Positions 24,441 through 36,069 of a stretch of DNA of 64,000 nucleotides are shown here, piece by piece (the first letter of the stretch is position 1; every line of letters starts with the position of its first letter). The DNA comes from Dryomyza anilis (Eukaryota > Arthropoda > Insecta > Diptera > Dryomyzidae). Under the pieces are notes generated by a model. The model saw only the letters and a list, made by a program, of their open reading frames with translations. It was not told where the DNA came from and did not search any database. The translations under genes were made by a program, and so were the position numbers. The stretch covers positions 2,376,501 through 2,440,500 of the forward strand of contig OX638133.1 in assembly GCA_951804985.1 (NCBI GenBank). The letters run 5' to 3'.

Positions 24441-24951
24441 TAGAGGGTCTATTTATCAAATGTTCGGCGCCTTCCACACATTTTTCTCATAGACCTTCAT
24501 ATATGTGTGTGTTTACCGAATATATGCTTTTAGTATTACTAATTTTGTATTTTATATCTGGATGTCAAATTTATTTCACACATCACAGTCCAAAATTGCC
24601 GATATCATAATATTCTGGCGTATTAAGTGATAAAAGAATAATGGACACGATATCTCTACGGTGGATTCTTTATCATGTTATTTCAATTTAACTTTTTATA
24701 GTTCTTTAGATAAAAACAGAGAAATGTTATTATTTTATATACATACAATATTATTTAAAAAATTATCTATTTTAACGATACTGTCATATTATATTACATT
24801 TTTCCATATTACTTTCAAAATAAATCAATAAATTTTTGTTATGTTAATTAGAGATAAGTTACTGAAATATAAAATTCATTAAAGTTGTGCATACAAAAAA
24901 AATTAAAATATAAAATTCAAAAAGTAAAAATTGTAGAGCTAATAACACTAT
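24441..24951. other. AT-rich spacer, nothing recognised
   Basis: No structure was seen. Confidence 0.35.
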
Positions 24952-24953
24952 TA

Positions 24954-25360
24954 GTGTATTCACAGTTTCATGGTATTGGTACGACATGGTACGAATACGA
25001 GAGTACGGCAATTGAATTGTGAGCACCACTTTTCTGCTTGTTAAAATATGTTGTCATGTAAATGTAGCTGATTTTAATAAAATTTGGATTTTTTGAAATT
25101 ATCATAAATATTCCTCGTTTTGAAAAGGAAAACAAATAAATTAACATTTTATGTACACTTTTTATCTTCAACTTCACAATTTTCTCTCATTTCACAAAAT
25201 ACAACACCAAATAACATGCCTCAGGGCTACTCTCAAATACAACACTTGTGGTATTTCACTTTTATAAGGGATGCAACAACTGACGTGCCTGTGTTATTGT
25301 ATCGTATATATACAACATAGCACGAATACCATACTAAAATACGATGAACTGTGAATACGC
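24954..25360. mobile_element. MITE with GYGTATTCACAGTT ends
   Basis: The left end GTGTATTCACAGTTTCATGG and right end CGATGAACTGTGAATACGC form a TIR of about 18 bp. The sub-terminal GTACGAATAC / CACGAATACC motifs are related. TA flanks both ends (24952-24953, 25361-25362). About 407 bp. The 66- and 69-codon frames inside are not gene-like. Confidence 0.75.
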
Positions 25361-25557
25361 TATATATGATATACCTGTTCCGGTTATGTCATATAAAATA
25401 TTCAATGCTCATTTCCAGATCATGTTACAATTTTAACTAGGGTTAAACTCTTAAATGCTTTTTGTAAAATATGTAATTGATGATTTCCCGTACTTACTTC
25501 GATAAAAAACGTTTGATCTCGTAGCTTTATCGGTGCAGATTTTTAAAATTTCTCGTA

Positions 25558-26001
25558 CATTCAAATCTAAGGACAAGAAATAAGGTATTTATCTGAACGA
25601 TATCGCAATGTTTTCTCGTAGTTTTCTCGAACTAACTTCGATACAATTGAATTGTATGACAAGATGCGATATTTACAAATGTTTTTAAATGTTTTTCGAA
25701 TTAATATCGATATATTTGCACTATTTTATGCAATATCATTATTATTTTCGTTTAGAAAAAAACTGCGATGTGTCGGTTACATTCAAATCTAAGGACAAGA
25801 AATAAGGTATTTATCTGATCGATATCGCAATGTGTTCTCGTAGTTTTCTCGAACTAACTTCGATACAAAGGAATTGTATGACAAGATGCGATATTTACAA
25901 ATGATATTTAAATGTTTTTCGAATTAATATCGATATATTTGCACTATTTTATGCGATATCATTATTATTTTCGTTTAGAAAAAACTGCGATGTGTCGGTT
26001 T
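25558..26001 (+). repeat. Tandem duplication, period 222 bp
   Basis: Two adjacent near-identical copies, 25558-25779 and 25780-26001, each starting CATTCAAATCTAAGGACAAG and ending ACTGCGATGTGTCGGTT. They differ by a few substitutions and indels. The unit belongs to the CGATATCG-rich repeat family. The high similarity indicates a recent duplication. Confidence 0.9.
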
Positions 26002-27217
26002 GAACTATTCGTACAGTTTAGTACGTTTTGGTGTTCGATATTGATTCAAGCTTACTACACAGAAAAAATGTGTGTGTAAACATAGCAAAAAATTTAATCA
26101 AAACAATTAATTTTTAATTCATTCATCGCCGATACGACCTTTAATTCAATTGATTAAATATTTAATCATATTAATTAATAAATTAACAGAAAATAAACAA
26201 AATGTTACATCAGTACAATTAATTAATTTGTTGAAATGACTATCGAATTAATTGCATTAACAATCGCCATTGCTGAGCACACGACGCGAGTTTGCAGCGA
26301 ATGAACATAAACGATGGAATTTTTTCACAAGAATTTATAACATTTTTTTTTAATTAACTGAATGAGATTTATAAAGACTGTGTTGATAATTAAAATACTT
26401 TAAAAACGTCGACCATACCGATTAAATAGTTTGCTGTTTATGCAAAGTTCTTAATTGGTATATTTTTGAAAGTAAATCACATTTTTAGCGAATGTGTTTG
26501 CTAATTACATTAGAACTCGTTGCTAAACCAGTCAATGGTACTCAATTATTTATGGTTGCTGTATTTAAGTCGATTATTTTTTTCTGTAAATGTAAATTCA
26601 ATTTGATGCTTTATGTCGGGTACGAAAATGTTTCTGATATCGCGTGAATTTTCCTAAATCTCGAATTAATCTCGTAACGATATCGAAAGGGTCGACTTGG
26701 AAAAAACATTTTACATATATTATATTTGTTTTGTGCAAATAATTTTTACTAATAAAATACTTTATAACAAAAAATATAATACACATTTTTTTTATTTCTG
26801 TTGGTTCAAGAAATTTTTTCCGGACATAAAAACATTTTTTTTTTCATATAATTATTTAAATTTTTGACTTTTTTTCGTTGTACTCTTTTGGAAGAGAGCA
26901 GACATCTATTAAGAACATTATTTATTTAATAATGCATTAATGTACAATTTAATTAATGAGACGATTTTTTTTGTAAATTTCATGATCAAATTTTAAAAAA
27001 TTAAATACTTAAAAATCACAATTATAATTTAATGATTAAAATTTTCATTTGATGAAAACGCCAATTAGTGAAAAAATTCATTATGCCGATGTCCAAATTA
27101 ATCATTTGAGATATATATTTTTGTAAAATTTACCATTAATTTTCCGAAACAATTTGGCGATATAGCTTATCCCTAATTGCTGGGATAAGGGAACATACAG
27201 TCATAATACGAATTATA
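26002..27217. other. AT-rich spacer
   Basis: Very AT-rich, with many TTAATTAA-type palindromes. A possible MITE end, CACAGAAAAAATGTGTG, follows TA near 26056 without a mate that I can find. About 26630-26700 has CGATATCG-family motifs. No gene. Confidence 0.35.
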
Positions 27218-27449
27218 CACACAGGAATAAAATTGTAATGCCAACAATTTATACCTACTTTGATTCAAGAATTTATGTGGGCTAAAACGTTTCCAACAAC
27301 GCGACGTACTTAAATCAAGTATAAAAATAGTAACAATTTCAAATACTCTATTTAAGATTAATCGTTTTTGGTGTAAAAATATATTCTTGAAATAAAAATT
27401 TATTCTAACAATGTTTTTTATTTTAAGAATGTTTTTATTGTTCTGAGTG
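27218..27449. mobile_element. MITE with CACNCAG ends
   Basis: The left end CACACAGGAATAAAA and right end TTTTTATTGTTCTGAGTG are imperfectly inverted. TA lies at both flanks (27216-27217, 27450-27451). About 232 bp, non-coding. Confidence 0.6.
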
Positions 27450-27672
27450 TATGATTAGTTTTCAAATACTTTTGATAATTTTAATTTTTGGATATTGTAC
27501 GATTTATTTAAAAACAACTGTGTTCTTTGAAATTTTGTTTCTTAATTCGGTATAATATTATATATTATAAGAATTAAATATTATAAATAGTATTTGTATA
27601 TTCCATGATATTTAAAATAAGTCATATCCGAAAAACTAATTTAAAAAATAAAAAAAAATGTACATCATTTAT

Positions 27673-27767
27673 TCCTTCGAGCCGGATTTGAACCAGCGAC
27701 CTATGGATGTCTATTATGTGCATTGCTCAACTACAGTCCACCGCTCTACCAACTGAGCTATCGAAGG
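27673..27767 (-). tRNA. tRNA-Tyr (GTA) with a 22-nt intron
   Basis: On the minus strand the gene reads CCTTCGATAGCTCAGTTGGT onward. The acceptor stem CCTTCGA pairs with TCGAAGG and the discriminator is A. There is a D arm with the A box, anticodon GTA at 27734-27732, and a T arm with GGTTCAAATCC (B box). A 22-nt intron (27709-27730) interrupts the anticodon loop one base after the anticodon, the usual place for nuclear tRNA introns. The spliced form is 73 nt with all four stems pairing. A run of nine A on the plus strand at 27650-27658 gives a Pol III terminator 14 nt past the 3' end. It decodes UAY codons after splicing and quite likely functions. It diverges from a second copy 261 bp away. 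Confidence 0.97.
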
Positions 27768-28028
27768 TCTTAAAATCGGACAGATTATTGAAGCACATCA
27801 AATTTATTTAGCGATAATCGCTAAACAAAAGAAATTCGTGGAAATCACCAACTATACGAGCCAATAAAAATGCTAATGTCGCTTTAAATGCGGCGATGTG
27901 CGTCTGTCTCGTTTAACGAGGCGGCCTCTTTCATCACACCGTCTCTTTCTTGCCCATTGGTGGTCGCATGCATTAATGCTCGGACAGCCGCTGGTGGTGC
28001 CGCCGTCTCCGCCGCCGATTGCCAAGCA

Positions 28029-28124
28029 CCTTCGATAGCTCAGTTGGTAGAGCGGTGGACTGTAGTTGAGCCAATGCACATAATAGACATCCATAGGTCG
28101 CTGGTTCAAATCCGGCTCGAAGGA
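28029..28124 (+). tRNA. tRNA-Tyr (GTA) with a 23-nt intron
   Basis: Identical to the minus-strand copy at 27673-27767 except for one extra C in the intron (TTGAGCCAATG against TTGAGCAATG). Anticodon GTA is at 28062-28064 and the intron at 28066-28088. The acceptor CCTTCGA/TCGAAGG, A box and B box (GGTTCAAATCC) are intact. A six-T terminator is at 28138-28143. The two genes stand head to head, so this is an inverted gene duplication. The exons show no sign of decay. Confidence 0.97.
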
Positions 28125-28680
28125 GAAACGCAGCATATTTTTTGCACTTATTTTTTACTGCTTTTTTTATGCACTGCTCTTTAACACATTCCTCGGGCGC
28201 ACAAATTCAGACATTTTCCAGACAATTTAACTAAGGCAGCAGCAGCATCATGTGAACCGTCTAAAGTGTGAAACACCAACGAGGCAAACAATAGCCCCGT
28301 CCGTGTTGGTCCATTTGGCAGCGTTCGTCTGTCGGTGGCGGGGTCGGCTTGCCTAAAAGCAGAAAAAGGATTGCGGCGGTGGCAAAAGCCTCAACGTATG
28401 CCGGTGACATTTTAAAATTGCTTTGTAGTTGGCAACACACTTTGAGTGTGGCTTCGGAGTGTGGAATGGAACGAGTCGACAGGAAGGAAGAAGGCAGCGC
28501 ACTGGAACCCGTTCTGCTTGCTGGTTTCGTTTCATTTGGTTTGATAAGGGCCCAACATGTCAAATATTTGCGTGTTCACGGAAGCTGTTTGAAGTGTTAT
28601 TAATGATGCCCCGCTGTGCCCGGAGAACTGTGTGTTTTGGTGCAGCAATTCGTGACGCTCTTTTGTGGCGCAATTGAATG
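28125..28680. other. Unique GC-richer island beside the tRNA genes
   Basis: Unique sequence of mixed composition from the tRNA to about 28680; the part upstream of the plus-strand tRNA (27870-28028) is also GC-richer. Frames of up to 100 codons on both strands overlap and match nothing. No repeat family was seen. Confidence 0.4.
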
Positions 28681-29382
28681 GAACATCTCTACTATTATTA
28701 CATAAATGACGAAGAGGTTTAGTAATTTAGAGTGTATTAATAGATGTCGTGATGATGGATGACATATTTGGTAGTGTTTAGAAAAGCAAATACTACCGGA
28801 TCGAAAGCTAATGCATTCTAATTATTTTAATATGGTTTCAAAAGAATAATGTTGAATTTGTGTACTTCAAAATTTATATTTATCTATTTCGGAATTATGA
28901 GATTAATCTAATGAATTTAGTTTACCCATTAACATTTTCATCATATGGAAGATTTTAGTCATTGAATTATAATATTATATTTAATGTTTTATATTCTCGT
29001 TAAATATAATTAACCTTATAAGAATTATAAATATTTAACTAAATAAATAAATAAATAAATGTATAAAATTGACAAGTTTAGGTTTCTAAATATAAGACAT
29101 ATGAACAAAAATATTCACTATTGCACTCTACAGTATTGAGTGCATTTTGAAATGACAGTCGACACTATTATAGTGAAGGCTCTACAGCGACAACACTTCA
29201 CTGCAGTATTTGTTTTCATTGGTGTCAAGTAGTGTCAAGAATTTTTTTTTTAAATACATTCAATGTTTTGAATAACAAAACCAAATCACACTACTGTCGC
29301 TCAACAAGCAACGGATATAGTGAGTCCAACGAGTGAGCGCAATGAGTGGAAGACGAGCATTTTGGCTGTAATGTTGTTGTCG
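28681..29382. other. AT-rich spacer with AAAT microsatellite
   Basis: Contains (AAAT)n at about 29041-29062. The 29110-29340 part repeats CACTATTGCACTC/CACTACTGTCGC-like motifs, perhaps the remains of an element related to the piece at 29845-29904. No gene. Confidence 0.35.
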
Positions 29383-29601
29383 CACCCATAAAAATATTCC
29401 CTCAAATCCCATTAAATTTGATCAATAGGACAATTATTGATTTAATAGAATACAAAAAAATAAATCTTTTCATATAAAATCAATGGCAATGTCATGGTAT
29501 TTCCTAGTATTTAATGGTGTATTCCGATTAAAATAATAATTTATACTATTGACTATTTTTAATAGTAAAAAACTATTATTTATATAGGATTTTTCTGGGT
29601 G
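29383..29601. mobile_element. MITE, CACCCAGAAAAAA family, copy 2
   Basis: Reverse-oriented copy: starts CACCCATAAAAATATTCCCT and ends TTTTTCTGGGTG. The interior matches the other copies. The flanking dinucleotides are CG on both sides rather than TA. Confidence 0.85.
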
Positions 29602-30219
29602 CGGTATTTATGTGTTTATAAAAAATACAACAAACATTATTTTTCAATTTTTTTTTTATTTGGAAAATGTGTTCTGCTAGGAAAAAAATGTTCTAAAAAA
29701 AATACATAATACAAAATATTATATGACTTTCTTATACCTTTTGAATTTTTTCTATATTTCAATATTAATGAAAAATCCTTACAGTAAGAATGATAAAAAA
29801 AAATGTAAAAATGTGTCATATGCAGATCTTTTCAGTATTTGAATTTTTATTGCACCTCTTCACTACAACTACGTCTTGTTTGTGTTTTGTTTTGACACTA
29901 CTTGTGCTTTGTTGTTGAGAGCAAGACATTCATTTGATTTTCAAGCATAGCGTCGGCGACATTACATGTTTTGAAATAATATGAATGGGTTTCAAATGCA
30001 TTTCTGCAAATGACTACTAAATATAAGAAACTAAATTTTGTACCCATTTATTTATTTTAGTGTTTATAATCTTAGATGGTTTATGATATATTTTTGTATA
30101 ATTTATTTTGAAAATAAAAATAGTTATAAATATGTTTAGTTTATAGCAAATAGTTTGATATATAAAATGTATTTTTTTTTTAATTAATGTGATCCCAGTC
30201 TGCCATGTCTCGTAGATAT
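29602..30219. repeat. AT-rich stretch with a dispersed fragment at 29845-29904
   Basis: The piece TTTTATTGCACCTCTTCACT…CTACGTCTTGTTTGTG is found inverted at 58538-58594, next to foldback element X2. The rest is AT-rich spacer. Confidence 0.5.
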
Positions 30220-30440
30220 TCGTTGCCACAAAGCTTTCTCGAACTAACATCGATATATAAAGCTGAATTTCAAAGAATTATCGCTTCTAATTTTTAGAAT
30301 TTCTCGTCATTCAAAATTGAATGACAAAATACGACATTTAAACATTTATCACCTCGATATCGTAATAGTTGGTTTGAGATTACTTTGATTATTTTTGTTT
30401 TCGATATCGATTTTGTAGAATGTCCCCGACAGAATGTATC
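30220..30440. repeat. CGATATCG-rich dispersed repeat
   Basis: Shares TTCTCGAACTAAC, ATTTCTCG and CGATATCGTAAT with the 25558-26001 tandem pair and the 22190-22800 block. Ends undefined. Confidence 0.45.
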
Positions 30441-31429
30441 GCCATTTCGTACTATGAAGTTTCAATTTGATCACTACGAAAAAGTTTTCGAATTCGAGTG
30501 ATTTCTCCTGGGTATTCCATTGTTCTGGTATAAAAGGTTTCGTCAAATTCAACCATTCATCAAATTAAAGTTGAATTTATAACATTGAAATGATCAATAA
30601 TGTCCATTTTTCTTCAATTCCAATGAATCATAGTTTGAAAAACGAAATCTTGCAATATGATGACGTTGTTTTCTGTGTTTTCTGTGTATAAAATATATAC
30701 AATGCAATATAAAAATAAAAATGTCGATATATGAAAGTCCCGAATTCAGTAAATAGTCAATAAATACTTTCATATTATATTAATCGTTGGTCTGAAACGG
30801 ACAACCAATAGATTTTAATAAGTAGTACTGGATTACTTCTTCAAATTCATTATTAAAATTCATTATGCGAGGTCTTGACTATTTTAACATGGCTTTATAA
30901 TTTCGGGGGGTTAATTAACTGTCATCTACTTTACTCTAGTTCTGAAACAGTTCTGGAACTAATGCAGTCTGTAGAGTTCCTATTGGACTAGTTCTCCTTT
31001 TCTTGCGGGGTGCTGTGATAGCTGATAGCCCGTCGGAAAAGGAAAACTAAGTTAAAAAAATGTAGTTCAAGAACTACTCCAAAAGAAACTTGAATAAAAT
31101 TCACTGGTTCTGAAACTAGTTGTGCATTAGAGAAATGTAATGCAGATGACAAGGACAAGCCCATGTTAAAATAATTGGTTCCCGAGACAAAAATATATAG
31201 TTGAAGTTTTTAGCTCAGTACTAGTTCTGACCTAATCGCATTTAAACAGGGTAATGCACAACAAATAAGAAAAATATCTTCAAGTCATTTTTTGCTTATT
31301 TTAGACCCTTTTCATCAGCTTTGGTTAAGCATTTACTGCCACTTTAACAGACAGTTATCCATACAATATATAATTTAAACTTGACTGGATATTGTGAAAA
31401 CGACCCTTAATTTTCTTAACATGGTGTCT
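30441..31429. other. AT-rich spacer
   Basis: GTTCTGAAAC/ACTAGTT motifs recur near 30940-31140 in both orientations, possibly an eroded TIR element, but the ends are not definable. No gene. Confidence 0.3.
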
Positions 31430-31580
31430 CCACTAGCCATAATTTATGTAAATGTTTATGTTGTACGATTGTGGAGACACTACATGGCTTGCCATAAATG
31501 TCAAACATTATGGTATGACTGAAATGACCCCATAAAGTCTGACATGACTTTGACGTTTCGAAATAAATTCAAATTACAAA
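31430..31580 (+). repeat. Dispersed repeat K, copy 1
   Basis: Matches 40686-40845: CATAATTTATGTAAATGTTT, GAGACACTACATGGCTT, AATGTCAAACATTATGG, ATAAAGTCTGACATGACTTT and GACGTTTCGAAATAAATT in order. Non-coding; extent beyond the shared core unknown. Confidence 0.75.
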
Positions 31581-32579
31581 TTTTTATTTCATCAATTTTT
31601 AATTTCGAATAGCGTAGAACTAATTTATTTAATAAATTCGCAGTGCAAATATCAGTGATACAGCGTGGCGCGAGTGCAAAATTTAAGTTTTTCAGAAAAA
31701 GGTTGTGACATAATTGAACTATATCGTTTTTGTCGACATAAACATAAAATTTGTCTGCAATATACAGTAATAAGTATGAGATATGGATAGTGGAGTGTAA
31801 AAATGATTGTTAAAATAAAATAGTTTACGTTTATTCGGCATTTTCTTTCTTTTAAATATCTTGCGACAAACAAATAATTCGGCTTTTTAAATTTTGCTAT
31901 TTTAGATGTCGATATTTTGGACAATCGTACGGGTTCCGATAAGTTCGTACAAACCGATAAAAATGAAATGGTTAAAATGGGTATTTATGGATTATTTGTG
32001 TATATTTCTGCCAAACACAGATAACTCGAAGATGGGATGAGGTGGGAAGTATATTGTCAAATTTTAAATGTACACTAAAAATATTGTTTAGAATTTTGAT
32101 CGTATCGTATACAAGAAAATAGTTTTGTTTTTTTCTGGAATATGTTGATTATTTTAGAAGGCAGTTTAAAAACATATTTTCGAAAGATTTAAACAGGCAA
32201 GGAGGCGGAACCATCAGAAAGCTGTCCGTTTTGTGCCCTTGTCCCAAACATTTTGTCAGTTTAATTTCGAACATTTCAGTAATTGACAGATTTACTTGTA
32301 TTAAAATGAAATTCATTTTTAAGTGAAAAAAGCTTCGAGCTTCCATGTTCGTTCTGTTTAAAATGCCATTTTTCATTAGACACTCAATAAATCAAGTCCA
32401 TAGAATTCCCCAACGTATTAAAATTCTCAACTTCCTCTTTCTTGTTGTTCCAACCTGAGTTAAAGCTTTTTTAGAGCACTTCTTTTTTCGCTTCGAACAA
32501 ATTGACTGCTGAGCGTCAATCATCCCATCATTGGTATCCTTCGAAATAATAAGGATTATCTGAGGATTTATTGCCGTCT
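31581..32579. other. AT-rich spacer, nothing recognised
   Basis: Short frames only. No repeat structure was seen. Confidence 0.35.
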
Positions 32580-33200
32580 CACCCGATGTTGCCCGAATGC
32601 ACCCGTGTCGCACTCACTCTGTGAATTGCTGGCACCCTTGTTGTGTTTTCCGTTTTCTGTTTTCTGCTTTTTACTTTGTTTCAATTGGATTTTGCGAATG
32701 TTACGATTGACTTCTTTGTGTCGTGTGTCCCTGCTTGGTTGTGCACCACCCATCGCTAAGTACCGTTACATTAGCAACTAGAACAATTACGCAAGTAGTT
32801 TACGGCATAAACGTCATTATGTCGATGAAATTGACAACTGCCGCTGCTGTTGCTCCCTCAGCCCTCCGCCCTCGGAGTAGATTGTGGTTGAGCGGTTGCG
32901 GGTGCAGGTCAAACGCCGGGCCACCGTTCGTCTTTCGGTCCGTCCGCCCGTCCGTCTGTATGTCTCTCTGGTGTGGCTGGCTTACTGGGGCGACGCGACG
33001 GTCATGACAGCGGCCAACAGGAGAGTTTGATAAATGGTCTGCAGTTAACATCTTTGTTGTTCATTTGCAGTGGCTGGCTGTGTGACAGGCATGTTTTCCC
33101 TCGCTTGATTGGGTCTGCGTGAACTTCCATATGTTGTAATGGGACCGGACCGGACCGTGAGGTGTGAGATTGTGGGATGTGGACAAGTAACAACAGTCCA
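32580..33200. other. Unique GC-richer island
   Basis: Includes GCCGCTGCTGTTGCTCCC near 32840 and a GTCCGTCCGCCCGTCCGTCT microsatellite near 32937-32960. Overlapping short frames on both strands have no domains. Confidence 0.4.
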
Positions 33201-33424
33201 TTCGATACAATAGAGCATATGAAAAATCTGTCAAGGAGATTTAAAAGTAAATAAATATTGTAACAAGATTAAGTAAAGTTCTTCCACTTTCTTATAAGGC
33301 TAGGAAGAAATCGAAAAGAATATAAAAGGATTTTTGTCTATCGAATTCCGTTAAAAAATCTGTTTATTGGGCATGTGAAATGTTGGAATATGATATATTC
33401 AAAATTTTAAATCTGGACTGTGGA

Positions 33425-33790
33425 CGAAGAATTGAACATCTTGTCATGCCAAAAGGGCGAATCTTTTCGTTTTTTCACCATAACTTTTTATTGGAACAAG
33501 ATAAAACAGTGGTGTAAAGGCATTTATTGTTTGTTTTTAAAGCACCTTTCGATTAATAATATTACATTTAATAATAATATTACGATTAATAATAATACAA
33601 TTAATAATATTTCTTGCAAATAACAAAAATTCGAAGAATTGAAAATTTTGTCATGACAAAAGGGCGAATCTTTTCGTTTTTTCGCCATAACTTTTTATTT
33701 GAACAAGACAAAATAGTGATGTAAAGGCATTTATTGTTTATTTTTAAAGCATCTATCAATCTGCATCATTAATTAAAAATAACTTGTCAA
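33425..33790 (+). repeat. Tandem repeat, period about 207 bp
   Basis: Two copies starting CGAAGAATTG at 33425 and 33632. Each contains AAAAGGGCGAATCTTTTCGT, CCATAACTTTTTATT and GTAAAGGCATTTATTGTTT. Between them lies an ATT/AAT-rich patch (33560-33610). A third copy lies at 35182-35312. Confidence 0.8.
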
Positions 33791-34138
33791 ACATTTTTCC
33801 TGCAAACAACAAATGGCAAATTAATGTTTGGCAAAATTTAATTCAGTAAGTTTTCCAAATCCAAAGATATTTTATATACGTTATTATAATTGATGAATAT
33901 ACCAAAATAACAGAAAAAATTTTGAAAAATAAACAAAATTTTACTAATTTTTAAAGCACTTCAAACTTTAAAATTTGATTTCCCAAACAAATTTTATTTC
34001 ATGCCCCTTTGGCATGACAGTGACGATATTGTATTAACACTTTGAATATTTTTGAGCTAATGGGTACGCTTACTATTAACCAACTTTAATAGTATAAATA
34101 CTTGATTTCTATTATAATGCTATTAATTTACAATGTTT
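33791..34138. other. AT-rich spacer
   Basis: No gene. GCCCCTTTGGCATGACAG near 34002 echoes the tandem unit's CATGCCAAAAGGGC in inverted form, so it may be a remnant of that family. Confidence 0.35.
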
Positions 34139-34373
34139 TTATACCCTACATCTATGATGTACAGGGTTTATAAGATTTGTGCAGATATTTTAACACCCCT
34201 TAGAAGGCGTGGCCGGTAAGGAAAAGTATTCTTGATAAGCATCACTGCCCGAGTCCGTTTAGCTATGTCCGTCTGACTTGATGTCCGTATACACGGAAAC
34301 TTGAGAAATACTAGTCAGAATGCCATGAAATTTGGTCAGAATATGTTTTAGCCAAAAGTAGAAAATAAGTTTT
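34139..34373 (+). mobile_element. mini-me-like element, copy B (3'-truncated)
   Basis: Begins ATACCCTACATC. Has GGCGTGGCCGGTAAGGAAAA, the core TTCTTGATAAGCATCACTGC and only a short GTCCGTCTGA remnant of the GTCY tract. It is colinear with copy A for about 235 bp and then stops. Confidence 0.8.
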
Positions 34374-35181
34374 TCTTGTCCAGAACTATAAAAACATTTA
34401 ACGATTTTCTTTTCAATAAAATAAATATACAAAACTATATTTATGGCTTGAAGCGTCTGTGCTTTTGAGCGCCTGTGACTCAAGTATGTAATAATTTTTC
34501 TTGAAGTCCGATACGTCACATATTATTTTCCACAATTCATAAAATAACTCGGGACATATGAAACGTAGGATACTGAAATATCGTGTTTGGGTTCTAATAC
34601 ATAATAAGTATCCGAAAAGGAAATTTTCATAACATTTTCCGAAATTAACTTTTGGACGAACTATGTGAATTATTGATATTTGAGAAAAAGTTACATAGAG
34701 GAAATTGGCTACATTTTTTAATTACTGAAAACGGGTAAAAGGGGTAATAGGTACATTATAAAGTTCACGTAATGAAAATTAAAAGAAAATGAAGGTGGAA
34801 CTTTGGGGAATCTTCTTACGAAACATGGAAAATTTGAAAACACAAAAAAAAAATTTATAATTCCTCACTTTGCCGTAATAATAAAAATCTCATAAATAAA
34901 AATAAAGGTCTAATTTTATATTTAGACTTTAGTTTAATCATTTGTTGTTAAATTAAAATATAAAATTTAATAATACAGCATTTACTTCTAAAGATATGAT
35001 AACCTAACTAAAATGTACAATAAAAATTAAATTAAAATTTTTTTAACAGATATTATCTACCAGATAATATAGTTTAATCATCATAATATGTCAGTTATTA
35101 CTACTTTTTAATATTTTTTTATGAAAAGTTGTTATATTTCCATGAGTTTTTGCCACTTTTTCCCGGGCTCGTGGCACATAG
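34374..35181. other. AT-rich spacer, nothing recognised
   Basis: No structure was seen apart from low-complexity A/T runs. Confidence 0.35.
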
Positions 35182-35312
35182 TGACAAAAGGGCGTATCTT
35201 TTTGTTTTTTTGCCATAACTTGTCATATGTATAAGATAATATAGAGATGTAAAGGCATTAATTGTTTGTTCTTAAAGCACCTATCGATTGGCATGATTAT
35301 TTAAATATCTCT
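35182..35312 (+). repeat. Third copy of the 207-bp unit
   Basis: TGACAAAAGGGCGTATCTTT, GCCATAACTTGTCAT and ATGTAAAGGCATTAATTG follow the 33425-33790 tandem units at lower similarity. A further fragment, AAAGCACCTATCGATTG, is at about 35384-35400. Confidence 0.7.
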
Positions 35313-36069
35313 TTTTTGAATTTTTGTTATTTGCAAGAAAAATGTTTGGCAATAAATAGATAAAATAGATATGTTAAGTCATTAAAGCACCTATCGATTG
35401 AAATTAAGTAATTTTAAACACGAAAAGAAGCTTATTCTCATTTTCTCCACGAATAGAAGCATATCTTAATCTTTCCTACGAATAGAAACACGTTTATATT
35501 TTCTCTACGAACAAAAGCACATTTTTAATTTGGCCATATATAAAAGTATTTATGTATTTTCGATACAGATATCCCAATAGACAGCTTTTTGGTTAAGAAA
35601 TCACATTATAAAAATGTCCAATGCCGCAAGTGGGTTCTGGCCAAATCCCAATGGAACAAATTTCCCATCTTAAATTTCTCTTGTGCGCAAACTCTTGTGG
35701 GTTAACTTTCTTTAAAAAATACATTATTTTATTCTTGGCGAAATGAACGTAGCTAAACCAAATGTGGCGAAAATAAAGTTATGCTTCGTTTTGTGGCTAA
35801 AAAATGTATATTTCTTGGGTATAATAAAAATGTGATTGTTTTCGTGGGGAAAGAGAACTACGAGCTGTTTACCGTAAACAAATTATTTTAATTTGTGTGG
35901 GTTTTTGTATGAGGAAACAGTAGACAACTTTTAACATTGGACACAGTTTAAAAAGTTTTTTAAATTATTTATTAAATGCATGAAATAGTTATATAACAAT
36001 ATCTTTGTTAAATTTTACCGAATATTTTGCTACTTTCGTATTGCAACTGATAGCAGCAGTGTATAGCAA
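35313..36069. other. AT-rich spacer
   Basis: Around 35440-35530 a short degenerate repeat (TCTCTACGAACAAAAGCAC, TTCCTACGAATAGAAACAC) recurs about three times at ~35-bp steps. Nothing else was seen. Confidence 0.4.

Noticed and set aside
26056..26090. Possible MITE end CACAGAAAAAATGTG after TA
   Set aside because: No matching inverted end within several kilobases.
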